NCBI RefSeq assembly: GCF_900129765.1
Contig: NZ_FQWU01000001.1
Span: forward strand, 2,159,215-2,223,214
DNA from: Massilia sp. CF038
GTDB lineage: Bacteria; Pseudomonadota; Gammaproteobacteria; Burkholderiales; Burkholderiaceae_D
DNA length: 64,000 nucleotides
Reading direction: 5' to 3'
The first letter of the stretch is position 1. Every line of letters begins with the position of its first letter. A program made the position numbers and the translations under genes. The notes under the pieces are model-generated. The model ran no database searches, was not told the DNA's origin, and saw nothing but the letters and a program-made list of their open reading frames with translations. Below, piece by piece: positions 18,223 to 28,928 of the stretch.

Positions 18223-20073
18223 TTAGAACCAGGCATCTTGCATGTCCAGCGTGGTGGTGTCGATACTGGCCAGCAGATCGAGTTGCTGCGGCACCTTGGG
18301 CAATTCCCACTGGAAGAAGTAGCGGCACGCCTGCAATTTGCCGTGATAGAAATTGGCATCGTCCTCGCTGGCGCCGGCCAGCTTGCCGCTGGCGACCAAA
18401 GCCTGTTCCAGCCACATCCACGCCACCACCGCATGCCCCACTGCTTCCAGATACAAGCTGGCATTGGCCAGGGTCTTGTTCATGTCGCCGGCTTCATACA
18501 GCGTGGTAGTGACCCGGCCGATGCGGGCCCAGACTTCTTCCAGCTGGGTAGCGTAACCTTGCAAGTCGGGCGCGTCGGCCAGGCGGACTTTGCCAATGCC
18601 GGCGGCAAGTTCGGCGCTGATCGCCTTGAACAGCGCGCCTTTCTGCATAGACACCTTGCGGCCCAGCAGATCGAGGCCATGGATGCCATGCGTGCCTTCG
18701 TGAATCGCGTTCAGGCGGTTGTCGCGGTAAAACTGTTCGACGTTATATTCGCGCGTATAGCCATAGCCGCCGTGCACCTGGATCGCCAGGCTGTTCGCCT
18801 CCACGCACCATTGCGATGGCCACGATTTGGTAATCGGCGTCAGGAAGTCCAGCAGCATGCCAGCGTGCGCACGCGCTTCGGCTTCCGGCGCCGTATTGAA
18901 ATCGTCGACCAGCCTGGCCGAATACATGACCAGCGCCATCGCGCCTTCCGCGTACGCCTTCTGCGCCAGCAACATGCGCCGTACATCGGTGTGTTCGATG
19001 ATGGCCACTTGCGGCCGTACCGGATCTTTTTCCGCCGGATGGCGGCCCTGCGGCCGGTTGCGCGCGTAATCAAGCGCGTGCAGATAGCCAGTCACACCCA
19101 GTACCGCAGCGCACATGCCGACGCCGATGCGGGCTTCGTTCATCATGTGGAACATGTTCATCAACCCCTGGTGTGGCTCGCCCACCAGATAGCCGATCGC
19201 GCCCGCCTTGCCATCGGGCTTGAAGCGGCCTTCGCCAAAGTTGAGCAGGCAATTGGTGGTGCCACGGCTGCCCATCTTGTGGTTCAGTCCCGCCAGCACG
19301 ACATCGTTGCGTTCGCCTGGCACGCCATCTTCGCCCACCAGATACTTGGGCACGATAAACAGGGAAATGCCCTTCACGCCAGGAATCAGGCGGCCGTCGG
19401 GGCCGGGAATCTTGGCCAGGACCAGGTGCACGATATTGCCGGCCAGGTCATGCTCGCCAGCGGAAATCCACATCTTGTTGCCGGTCAGCCGATATTGGCG
19501 CTCGCCTTCCGGGCCGGCCACGGGATCGAGCTCGGCGCGAGTGGTGATGTCGGACAGGCTGGAGCCAGCCTGCGGTTCCGACAAGCACATGGTGCCGAAG
19601 AATTCACCCGCCAGCAAAGGCCGCACGAAGCGCTCGATCTGGCGCGGCGTGGCGGTCTTGAGCAAGGTGTTGGCATTGCCGACCGTAAGGAAAATATAGG
19701 CCGAGGTGGCGATATTGGCCGAGGTGAACCAAGCCGACAAGGCCTTGTCTACCACACACGGCAGCTGCATCCCGTCGAACTCGTAGTCCTGGCCAGACGC
19801 CATCAAGCCCGCTGCCGAAAACGCGTCCAGCGCTGTTTTCACCTCGGGAATAATGGTCACTTTTTCGCCATCGAAATGCGGTTCGTTGGCGTCGTTCTTC
19901 TTGTTATGGGGGGCAAACAGATCGGTGGCAATCTGCTCGGCGGTATCGAGTGCAGCGTTGAACGTTTCGCGGCTGTGGTCCTGGAAACGCGGACGCGCCG
20001 TCAGCGCCTCCACGTCCAGCCACTCGTACAACAGAAAGTCGATGTCGCGGCGCGACAATATCTTCGATTGCAT
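18223..20073 (-). CDS. Acyl-CoA dehydrogenase with C-terminal extension
   Basis: The true start is ATG 20073 (MQSKILSRRDIDFLLYEWLD) with AGGAATT upstream; the frame is open a further 393 bp but that part is not coding. 616 residues, the size of the large bacterial acyl-CoA dehydrogenases with an extra C-terminal helical domain. FAD-binding region: GTMCLSEPQAGSSLSDI (about 170) and KMWISAGEHDL. The helical end contains VHGGYGYTREYNVEQFYRDN and IHEGTHGIHGLDLLGRK. It catalyses the first, FAD-linked step of beta-oxidation and passes electrons to ETF. Second gene of the operon, 59 bp after the thiolase. Confidence 0.94.
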   Translation of the reverse strand: MQSKILSRRDIDFLLYEWLDVEALTARPRFQDHSRETFNAALDTAEQIATDLFAPHNKKNDANEPHFDGEKVTIIPEVKTALDAFSAAGLMASGQDYEFDGMQLPCVVDKALSAWFTSANIATSAYIFLTVGNANTLLKTATPRQIERFVRPLLAGEFFGTMCLSEPQAGSSLSDITTRAELDPVAGPEGERQYRLTGNKMWISAGEHDLAGNIVHLVLAKIPGPDGRLIPGVKGISLFIVPKYLVGEDGVPGERNDVVLAGLNHKMGSRGTTNCLLNFGEGRFKPDGKAGAIGYLVGEPHQGLMNMFHMMNEARIGVGMCAAVLGVTGYLHALDYARNRPQGRHPAEKDPVRPQVAIIEHTDVRRMLLAQKAYAEGAMALVMYSARLVDDFNTAPEAEARAHAGMLLDFLTPITKSWPSQWCVEANSLAIQVHGGYGYTREYNVEQFYRDNRLNAIHEGTHGIHGLDLLGRKVSMQKGALFKAISAELAAGIGKVRLADAPDLQGYATQLEEVWARIGRVTTTLYEAGDMNKTLANASLYLEAVGHAVVAWMWLEQALVASGKLAGASEDDANFYHGKLQACRYFFQWELPKVPQQLDLLASIDTTTLDMQDAWF

Positions 20074-20132
20074 GAGAATTCCTGGGGTGATGCCAGGGTG
20101 CCGTGGCCAGGGCGGCCACGCCCCGGCTGGGT

Positions 20133-21311
20133 TTACACGACTTCGAACAGGCCGGCAGCGCCTTGGCCGCCACCGATGCACATGGTCACCACGACATACT
20201 TGGCACCGCGGCGTTTGCCTTCGATCAGCGCATGGCCAACCAGGCGCGCACCGGACACACCGTAAGGGTGGCCCACGGCAATCGCGCCACCGTTCACGTT
20301 CAGGCGTTCCATTGGAATGCCCAGGCGGTCTGCGCAATACAGCACCTGCACTGCGAACGCTTCGTTCAATTCCCACAGACCGATGTCGGACACCGACAGA
20401 CCCGCCTTCTGCAGCAGCTTGGGAATGGCAAACACAGGGCCGATGCCCATTTCGTCCGGCTCGCAACCAGCGACGGCAAAGCCGCGGAAGATGCCCAGCG
20501 GCTGCAAACCACGGGCCTCAGCCACCTTGCTGCTCATCAGGATCGATACGGAGGCGCCGTCCGAAAACTGGCTGGCATTGCCCGCGCTAATGACACCGCC
20601 AGGCACGGCCGAGCGGATTTTGGACACGGCTTCGATGGTGGTGTCGGCGCGAATGCCTTCATCAGCGGAAATAGTGACTTCGCGCGAGAGCAGCATGCCC
20701 GATTCTTTGTCGGCCACACCCATGATGGTGGTCATCGGCACGATTTCGGCATCGAACTTGCCGGCCGCCTGGGCATTGGCAGCGCGCTGCTGGCTCTGCA
20801 CACCGTATTCATCCTGGCGGTCGCGTCCGATGTTGTAGCGCTTGGCGACCGTTTCAGCCGTCTGCAGCATCGGCCAGTACAGTTCCGGCTTGTTTTGCTT
20901 GAGCCAAACCTCGGCCAGCATATGGGTATTCATTTCCTGCTGTACGCAGGAGATCGACTCGACGCCGCCGGCGGCATACACCTCGCCTTCGCCGGCAATG
21001 ATGCGCTGGGCCGCCAACGCAATGGTCTGCAAGCCCGAAGAACAAAAACGGTTGACGGTCATGCCCGCCGTGGTGACCGGGCAGCCGCCGCGCAAGGCGA
21101 TCTGGCGTGCAATGTTGGCACCAGTGGCGCCTTCCGGATTGGCGCAACCCATGATGACATCTTCCACCATGCCTGGCTCGATGCCGGCGCGGGCGATCGC
21201 CGCCTGCAGCACATGGCCGCCGAGGGTGGCGCCGTGCGTCATATTGAAGGCCCCTTTCCACGATTTGGCCAGGCCGGTGCGGGCGGTCGATACGATGACG
21301 GCGTCTAACAT
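20133..21311 (-). CDS. Acetyl-CoA C-acyltransferase (thiolase)
   Basis: ATG 21311 with AGGAGACAAAC upstream gives 392 residues, the standard thiolase length. Active-site Cys in [16 protein letters not shown] (about 90), the His loop in [17 protein letters not shown] (about 348) and the second Cys in [16 protein letters not shown] (about 378). The usual GHPxGxSG is GHPYGVSG here, which is acceptable variation. It carries out the last, thiolytic step of beta-oxidation. First gene of the minus-strand operon; a shared operator-like site lies at 21374-21382, about 63 bp upstream. Confidence 0.95.
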   Translation of the reverse strand: MLDAVIVSTARTGLAKSWKGAFNMTHGATLGGHVLQAAIARAGIEPGMVEDVIMGCANPEGATGANIARQIALRGGCPVTTAGMTVNRFCSSGLQTIALAAQRIIAGEGEVYAAGGVESISCVQQEMNTHMLAEVWLKQNKPELYWPMLQTAETVAKRYNIGRDRQDEYGVQSQQRAANAQAAGKFDAEIVPMTTIMGVADKESGMLLSREVTISADEGIRADTTIEAVSKIRSAVPGGVISAGNASQFSDGASVSILMSSKVAEARGLQPLGIFRGFAVAGCEPDEMGIGPVFAIPKLLQKAGLSVSDIGLWELNEAFAVQVLYCADRLGIPMERLNVNGGAIAVGHPYGVSGARLVGHALIEGKRRGAKYVVVTMCIGGGQGAAGLFEVV

Positions 21312-21356
21312 GTTTGTCTCCTGAGATGGAATGTTGTGGGTGCTGCGATCGATACG

Positions 21357-21385
21357 AGAATAGCACATTTTAGTACGACCGTTCG
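21357..21385 (-). promoter_or_regulatory. Probable promoter with shared operator TACGACCGT, thiolase operon
   Basis: On the minus strand TATTCT (21362-21357) is a fair -10. With a 17-base spacer the -35 falls at 21385-21380, inside the element whose core TACGACCGT reads on the plus strand at 21374-21382. Around the core there is an imperfect dyad CGA-n-CG-n-TCG. The same nine bases occur before the fadJ-like gene and the acyl-CoA ligase operon. The position overlapping the -35 suggests repression. Confidence 0.5.
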
Positions 21386-21517
21386 CAAATTTATCGCAGT
21401 AAGTTTGGCGTAAGTTTCAAGCAAGGATGACGTAAGGTTCAGCATAGACACTCTATTGCAGCTAAGGAAATATTGGCTAAACCGATGACGCAACGAACAC
21501 AACTACACGGAGACAAC

Positions 21518-23215
21518 ATGGCTATTACATCGGCGACAAACGGGCGCAAGCCGGTCCCGACGACGGAAGGACTGACCAAGGAAGAAAAAAAGGTCATTTT
21601 CGCTTCCTCGCTGGGCACCGTTTTTGAATGGTACGACTTCTACTTATACGGCTCGCTCGCAGCCATTATCGCCAAGCAGTTCTTCGTTGGCGACCCCACC
21701 ACCACCTTCATTTTCGCGCTGCTCGCGTTTGCAGCCGGCTTCATCGTGCGTCCATTCGGCGCGCTGGTGTTTGGTCGCCTGGGCGACATGATCGGCCGCA
21801 AGTACACCTTCCTGGTCACCATTCTGATCATGGGTGCATCGACCTTTGTAGTCGGCCTGCTGCCGTCGTACGCCAGCATTGGCATTGCCGCACCAATCAT
21901 CCTGGTCACCCTGCGCATTCTGCAAGGCCTGGCACTGGGCGGTGAATACGGCGGCGCGGCCACTTACGTGGCTGAGCACGCACCGCACGGCAAGCGCGGC
22001 TTCTTCACCTCGTGGATTCAGACCACCGCGACCATGGGCCTGTTCATGTCGCTGCTGGTGATCACCAGCACCCGTACCTTCCTGGGCGAAGCCGACTTTG
22101 AAGCCTGGGGCTGGCGCGTGCCGTTCCTGGTCTCCGTGCTGCTGCTGGGTATTTCGGTGTGGATCCGTCTGTCGATGAGCGAATCGCCAGCGTTTGCCAA
22201 GATGAAAGCCGAAGGCAAGACCTCGAAAGCACCGCTGACCGAATCCTTCCTGCGCGGTAAGAACGCCAAGATCGTGCTGCTGGCGCTGATCGGCCTGACC
22301 ATGGGCCAGGCAGTGGTGTGGTACACGGGCCAGTTCTATGCGCTGTTCTTCCTGACCCAGACCCTGAAAGTGGACCTGCTTACGGCCAACATCCTGGTGG
22401 CCATTGCGCTGTTGCTGGCGACGCCATTCTTCATCGTGTTCGGCAGCCTGTCGGACAAGATCGGGCGTAAATGGATTATTCTGGGTGGCTGCCTGATTGC
22501 TGCCCTGACTTTCTTCCCGATCTTCAAGGGTCTGACCCACTTTGCCAATCCAGCCCTGGAAACCGCATTGAAGAACTCGCCAGTGCGTGTGATTGCCGAT
22601 CCGGCCACCTGCCACTTCCAGTTCAAACTGACCGGCACCGAGAAGTTCCCATCGTCCTGCGACATTGCAACTGGTCTGCTGACGGCCGCATCGGTGAGCT
22701 ACACCACCGAGCCGGGCGAGCCATTCTCGATGGCCAAGATTGCCGTGGGCGACAAGGAAATCACTTCCTTCACCGCTGGCATGACCGCTGACGGCCTGAA
22801 CTTCGACGCAGAAAGCAAGGCCAAGGAAGCCGCGCTGAAGAAAGAAGTTGGCGCTGCCATCAAAGCAGCTGGCTACCCAGCCAAAGCCGATCCGGAGCAA
22901 ATCAACAAGCCGATGGTCGTTGTGCTGCTGTTCATCCTGGTGCTGTATGTGACCATGGTGTATGGTCCGATTGCCGCGATGCTGGTTGAAATGTTCCCGA
23001 CTAAGATCCGCTACACCTCCATGTCGCTGCCGTATCACATCGGTAACGGCTGGTTCGGTGGCTTGCTGCCGACCACGGCCTTCGCCCTGGTCGCGCTCAA
23101 AGGCGACATCTACTACGGTCTGTGGTACCCGATCATCATCGCCGGCATCACCGTCGTGATCGGCGCCCTGTTCGTCAAAGAAACGAAAGACAACGACATC
23201 TACGCCGCCGACTAA
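21518..23215 (+). CDS. MFS transporter, metabolite:H+ symporter (MHS) type with large inserted loop
   Basis: ATG 21518 follows GGAG. 565 residues, about 120 more than typical MHS proteins such as ProP or KgtP. Family marks: SLGTVFEWYDFYLYGSLA in TM1, the loop GRLGDMIGRKYTFL between TM2 and TM3, and ALGGEYGGAATYVAEHAP in TM4-5. TM10-12 region has GPIAAMLVEMFPTKIRYTS. Between the segments ending near residue 340 and starting near 465 lies a mostly polar insert with two cysteines (365, 381). MHS proteins import small carboxylates or zwitterions with protons. The gene is divergent from the thiolase operon, so a lipid-linked substrate is possible. A good terminator follows. Confidence 0.9.
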   Translation: MAITSATNGRKPVPTTEGLTKEEKKVIFASSLGTVFEWYDFYLYGSLAAIIAKQFFVGDPTTTFIFALLAFAAGFIVRPFGALVFGRLGDMIGRKYTFLVTILIMGASTFVVGLLPSYASIGIAAPIILVTLRILQGLALGGEYGGAATYVAEHAPHGKRGFFTSWIQTTATMGLFMSLLVITSTRTFLGEADFEAWGWRVPFLVSVLLLGISVWIRLSMSESPAFAKMKAEGKTSKAPLTESFLRGKNAKIVLLALIGLTMGQAVVWYTGQFYALFFLTQTLKVDLLTANILVAIALLLATPFFIVFGSLSDKIGRKWIILGGCLIAALTFFPIFKGLTHFANPALETALKNSPVRVIADPATCHFQFKLTGTEKFPSSCDIATGLLTAASVSYTTEPGEPFSMAKIAVGDKEITSFTAGMTADGLNFDAESKAKEAALKKEVGAAIKAAGYPAKADPEQINKPMVVVLLFILVLYVTMVYGPIAAMLVEMFPTKIRYTSMSLPYHIGNGWFGGLLPTTAFALVALKGDIYYGLWYPIIIAGITVVIGALFVKETKDNDIYAAD

Positions 23216-23234
23216 GCCGGCCTGCTGTCACCCC

Positions 23235-23265
23235 AAATGCCGCTAGCAATAGCGGCATTTTTTTT
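23235..23265 (+). terminator. Rho-independent terminator after MFS gene
   Basis: A 10-bp perfect stem (23235-23244 with 23251-23260), a six-base loop and a run of eight T. It lies 20 bp after the transporter stop and separates it from the peptidase gene. Confidence 0.9.
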
Positions 23266-23357
23266 GCCGCCTCCCTCAGGGGGATATCCAAGAAATATGC
23301 ACTGACCCCGGTTTGGTATGATGTCGCCACTTTTCAAAAAACAATGGGGATGAATTA

Positions 23358-25415
23358 ATGATTTCACGTCTGTTCCTGCTCGCGGCCGGTGCGTTGGCCG
23401 TCAATACCGCCTTTGCCGCGCCACGTGGTTTTACTGCCGATGATCTGGTCCGGCTTGAACGCGTCGGCAGCCCGGCGCTCTCGCCCGATGCGGCGCGCGT
23501 GGTCTATACCGTGCGCAGCACCAATATGGAAAAGAACCGCGGCAATACCCAGCTGTGGATGCTTGATCTGCGCAACGCAAAGTCGTCCCCGCTGCGCCTG
23601 ACCAACAGCGATGCCAGCAGCAGCGATCCGGAATGGTCGCGCAGCGGCGATGCCATTTACTTCCTCTCCGCCCGCTCGGGCTCGTCCCAGGTCTGGCGCC
23701 TGCCGGTCAACGGCGGCGAAGCCGTGCCCGTGACCGATCTGCCAGTCGACGTCGACAATTTCCGCCTGTCGCCAACTGGCGACCGCATCGCCTTGTCGCT
23801 GGCCGTGTTCCGCGATTGCCCTGACCTGGCTTGCACCAAAACCCGCCTCGATGGCGCCGCCAAAGACAAGGCCACTGGCAAAATCTACGATCGCCTGTTC
23901 GTGCGCCACTGGGACACCTGGGCCGATGGCCGTAACGCCGTGCTGTACTCGGCCCCGCTTGACGCCAGTGGCCGCGTCAGCGCTGCCCCGGTCAGCCTGA
24001 GCGGCAGCCTGGATGGCGATGTGCCATCGAAGCCCTTCGGCGATCGCGAAGAATACAATTTCAGCCCCGACGGCAAATCCATCGTCTTCGGCCTGCGCGT
24101 TGCTGGAAAAACGGAAGCCTGGTCGACCAATTTTGACCTGTTCCAGGTCCCGGCCGCTGGCGGCGCGGCGCCGCGTAACCTTACCGAGGGCAATCCTGCC
24201 TGGGATGCGAAACCAAGTTTCTCGCCAGACGGCAAGACCCTGGCCTACCTGGCCATGCGCAAGCCCGGCTTTGAGGCGGACCGCTTCCACCTGATGTTCA
24301 TGGATGTGGCTACTGGCAAGACCCGCGAAGTTGCCGAAAGCTGGGACCGTTCGATCGCCGACTATCGCTGGACCGACGATGGCAAGGCCATCCTGGCCAC
24401 CGCCGATGACATTGGCAACCATCGCCTGTTCTCGATCAACGCTGCCAGCGGCAAGGTCAGCCCGATCAGCGGTAAAGGTTACGTCAGCGCCTTCGATGTC
24501 AGCGGCAAGACGCTGGTCACGGCGCAAGCTGACCTGGCCAGCCCGGCCCAGCTGTTCCGCGCAACCCTGGGCGACAGCAAGACCACCCAGATCACCAACC
24601 TCAATGCGGACGCCTTGAAGGACGTGAAATTCGGTGAGTACGAACAGTTTTCCTTCACTGGCGCCAACGGCGAAACCGTCTACGGCCACGTGATGAAGCC
24701 GTGGAACGCGGCGCCCGGCGGCAAGTACCCGATCGCCTTCCTGGTCCATGGTGGCCCGCAAGGCAGCTTCGGCAACTCGTGGAGCTACCGCTGGAATCCG
24801 CAGACCTACGCCGGCGCCGGCTACGCCAGCGTGTTCATCGATTTCCACGGCTCGACCGGCTACGGCCAGGCCTTTACCGACTCCATCAGTGGCGACTGGG
24901 GTGGCAAGCCGCTGGAAGACCTGAAGAAAGGCCTGGACGCGGCCGTCAAGAAGTTCCCATGGCTGGACCGCGAGCGCAGCTGCGCCCTGGGCGCCTCATA
25001 CGGCGGCTACATGATGAACTGGATCGCCGGTAACTGGAACGATGGCTTCAAGTGCCTGGTCAACCACGACGGCGTGTTCGACACACGCGGCATGGCCTAC
25101 GCCACCGAAGAACTGTGGTTCACCGAATGGGAAAACGGCGGCACCTATTACGACAAGCCGGCCGAGTACGAAAAGTTCAATCCAGTCCACCACGTGAAGA
25201 ACTGGAAAACGCCAATGCTGGTGATTCAGGGCGACCTGGACTTCCGCATTCCGACGTCCCAGGCGCTGGGCACCTTCAGCGCCTTGCAGCGCCAGGGCGT
25301 CGAGAGCAAGCTGATCGTGTTCCCGGACGAGAACCACTGGGTACTCAAGCCAGCCAATTCGGTGCAGTGGCATAACACCGTGAAGAACTGGCTGGATGCG
25401 CATATCAAGCCCTAA
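23358..25415 (+). CDS. Secreted S9 family prolyl oligopeptidase-like peptidase
   Basis: 685 residues. N-terminal signal peptide (about 1-20, ending AFA before APRGFTAD). Residues 25-400 hold TolB/WD-like blades with repeated SPDGK motifs. The C-terminal third is an alpha/beta hydrolase: nucleophile Ser in LGASYGGYMMNWIAG, Asp in VIQGDLDFRIPTSQ and His in VFPDENHWVLKP. This is the dipeptidyl-peptidase/acylaminoacyl-peptidase arrangement; a periplasmic or exported exopeptidase on short peptides is likely. Monocistronic; promoter region includes the preceding terminator. A GC hairpin without a U-tract follows at 25430-25454. Confidence 0.93.
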   Translation: MISRLFLLAAGALAVNTAFAAPRGFTADDLVRLERVGSPALSPDAARVVYTVRSTNMEKNRGNTQLWMLDLRNAKSSPLRLTNSDASSSDPEWSRSGDAIYFLSARSGSSQVWRLPVNGGEAVPVTDLPVDVDNFRLSPTGDRIALSLAVFRDCPDLACTKTRLDGAAKDKATGKIYDRLFVRHWDTWADGRNAVLYSAPLDASGRVSAAPVSLSGSLDGDVPSKPFGDREEYNFSPDGKSIVFGLRVAGKTEAWSTNFDLFQVPAAGGAAPRNLTEGNPAWDAKPSFSPDGKTLAYLAMRKPGFEADRFHLMFMDVATGKTREVAESWDRSIADYRWTDDGKAILATADDIGNHRLFSINAASGKVSPISGKGYVSAFDVSGKTLVTAQADLASPAQLFRATLGDSKTTQITNLNADALKDVKFGEYEQFSFTGANGETVYGHVMKPWNAAPGGKYPIAFLVHGGPQGSFGNSWSYRWNPQTYAGAGYASVFIDFHGSTGYGQAFTDSISGDWGGKPLEDLKKGLDAAVKKFPWLDRERSCALGASYGGYMMNWIAGNWNDGFKCLVNHDGVFDTRGMAYATEELWFTEWENGGTYYDKPAEYEKFNPVHHVKNWKTPMLVIQGDLDFRIPTSQALGTFSALQRQGVESKLIVFPDENHWVLKPANSVQWHNTVKNWLDAHIKP

Positions 25416-25429
25416 GAAGTAGCCGGGAT

Positions 25430-25454
25430 GCCACCGTGCCGAAGGCGCGGTGGC
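25430..25454 (+). other. GC-rich hairpin after peptidase gene
   Basis: A 7-bp perfect stem (25430-25436 with 25448-25454) and an 11-base loop, no U-tract. It could be a weak terminator or a 3' end stabiliser. Confidence 0.35.
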
Positions 25455-25524
25455 CTGTCCGTTTGAACCGAGCGCAGCATTACCGCGTCAGGCATCCGCC
25501 CAGCGCCATTTGAATAAGGTCGAC

Positions 25525-26247
25525 ATGAAACTGTCCGGTCGCTTGACCCAAGGGTGCGCCAAGGCCCTGCTCGCCAGCATTGCCTGCGCCGCGCCCTTGC
25601 ACTACGCTCACGCCCAATTTTTGCCTACCGCCCAAGCGGTGGCCGAGGATAATATCGGCTTCGGTGATTGCAACCAGTTGCCCATTCCACCTCAGGCATT
25701 CGAGAAGAACGAATCAGGCATTGTCACGCTTGAGATTCTGGTGCAAGCGAACGGTCAGGTCATGGACGCCAAAATCCTGTCGAGCAGCAAGTCTGCCCTG
25801 CTGGACCAGCGTGCCATGCAGCGCGTCCGCGCGTGCCGCTTCTTGCCGTTTCGCGATCTCGATGGCAAGGCACAGCCAAGCCGGATGATCAAACGGTATG
25901 AGTGGAGCCCGGATGAGTTCGTCCGCCATACCGCGTCGAAGCCGCCCGCACCAGACGTGCCGGTCTCTGGCCCCGCTGCGCTGATGCTGCAAACCCGAAC
26001 TTGCGCCAAACCGGTGTGGCCAACCGCTTCGCTGCGCGCAGAAGAAACGGGTACAGTGACGATGCGCTTCCTGGTCAATACCGAGGGCAAAGTCACGAAA
26101 AGCGAAATCCTGAACAGCTCCGGATTCCCATTGCTGGACAACGCTGCCCTGGACGGGCTGAGCCTGTGTCGCTTTGCCTACACCGACAAAAGCCCGATTG
26201 CAGCCGCAACCTGGGTCAAGATGCAGTACGTCTGGACGCTTGAGTAA
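25525..26247 (+). CDS. Exported protein with two TonB C-terminal-like domains
   Basis: I start at ATG 25525 (MKLSGRLTQ), with AAGG upstream. 240 residues with a signal peptide cleaved after AHA (about residue 27). Two TonB_C-like modules follow. The first contains ESGIVTLEILVQANGQVMDA and ILSSSKSALLDQRAMQRVR (about 60-125). The second contains EETGTVTMRFLVNTEGKV and ILNSSGFPLLDNAALDGL (about 165-220). There is no membrane anchor or Pro-rich spacer as in true TonB, so it is not a classical energy transducer; it may be a free periplasmic competitor or scaffold. Cys pairs precede both modules (GDCNQLP, TCAKPVWP). Confidence 0.82.
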   Translation: MKLSGRLTQGCAKALLASIACAAPLHYAHAQFLPTAQAVAEDNIGFGDCNQLPIPPQAFEKNESGIVTLEILVQANGQVMDAKILSSSKSALLDQRAMQRVRACRFLPFRDLDGKAQPSRMIKRYEWSPDEFVRHTASKPPAPDVPVSGPAALMLQTRTCAKPVWPTASLRAEETGTVTMRFLVNTEGKVTKSEILNSSGFPLLDNAALDGLSLCRFAYTDKSPIAAATWVKMQYVWTLE

Positions 26248-26284
26248 AACCTGGTCAAGCTGGAGGGAATAACGGCATCATCAG

Positions 26285-26318
26285 TGGCAGTACCGGCAAT
26301 CGGTTCTGCCATTTTTTT
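26285..26318 (+). terminator. Rho-independent terminator after TonB-like gene
   Basis: A stem of about 10 bp with one T-T mismatch (GGCAGTACCG paired to CGGTTCTGCC) around a GCAAT loop, followed by seven T. It lies about 40 bp after the stop codon. Confidence 0.8.
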
Positions 26319-26351
26319 ATGCGCAGTGAAACCAGGGTAGCCAGGTTCGCC

Positions 26352-26639
26352 CTAGTCGTCGCTTACGTCGCCGCGGGCTAACAGCGAACAGCCATCCCCA
26401 CCGTCTTCATAGTAGAGATGCTGCGAATATTGGCCGGACGGTGCTGGTGGCTCGCGGTGCATGGCCAGCACCATTAATGAACCCAGAAGGGGCACGAACC
26501 AGATCATGCCAAATTGGGCCAATCGTTGTTTCGGTTCCGACAAGTCATCCTGCAGGACCCGCCGTGTTGCTTGCGCATTGATCGCTAGCAGTGCAACTGG
26601 CACGAGTCCGACAATCAGGTATTCCGTGGTGATCGACAT
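26352..26639 (-). CDS. Small membrane protein, PLDc-N-like
   Basis: 95 residues with two membrane segments: about 7-24 (YLIVGLVPVALLAINA) and about 44-60 (MIWFVPLLGSLMVLAMHRE). The short interior loop is charged (RRVLQDDLSEPKQR). The second segment with WFVPLLGSL resembles the phospholipase-D nuclease N-terminal (PLDc_N) membrane module, but no catalytic HKD domain exists. The tail is acidic and Gly-rich. Function unknown. It lies between two terminators as a single gene. ATG 26639. Confidence 0.7.
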   Translation of the reverse strand: MSITTEYLIVGLVPVALLAINAQATRRVLQDDLSEPKQRLAQFGMIWFVPLLGSLMVLAMHREPPAPSGQYSQHLYYEDGGDGCSLLARGDVSDD

Positions 26640-26716
26640 AATGCCCTCATTGCAGATTTACAAACCGGGTGCCCGATGGCGCCGAGTATGCCCGCAAATT
26701 ATTGAGATGGCAATGC

Positions 26717-26742
26717 AAAAAAAGCCGCTATCGCTAGCGGCT
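26717..26742 (-). terminator. Rho-independent terminator of fadJ-like gene
   Basis: On the minus strand an 8-bp perfect stem (26742-26735 with 26730-26723), a four-base loop and a U-tract formed by the A-run at 26717-26723. It lies 22 bp after the stop codon at 26765. Confidence 0.9.
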
Positions 26743-26764
26743 TTCATTTGCTGAAGTAACGCTG

Positions 26765-28852
<2,088 letters not shown>

Positions 28853-28885
28853 GTCTCTTCCTTTATTAGTTGAAGCAATCTCTCA

Positions 28886-28914
28886 ACTATACATGAATAA
28901 TAGTACGGTCGTAT
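28886..28914 (-). promoter_or_regulatory. Probable promoter with shared operator, fadJ-like gene
   Basis: On the minus strand TATAGT (28891-28886) is a good -10, and the -35 position 17 bases upstream (28914-28909) is covered by the element TACGACCGT (minus strand, plus-strand 28905-28913). The whole site, ATACGACCGTACTATTA, resembles the two other sites of the window. The start codon is about 35 bp downstream. Confidence 0.5.
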
Positions 28915-28928
28915 TATTTTATTGGCGC

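Noticed and set aside
18202..20265. A 687-residue plus-strand frame opposite the acyl-CoA dehydrogenase.
   Set aside because: Antisense shadow with the same composition bias; the minus-strand enzyme has all its motifs.
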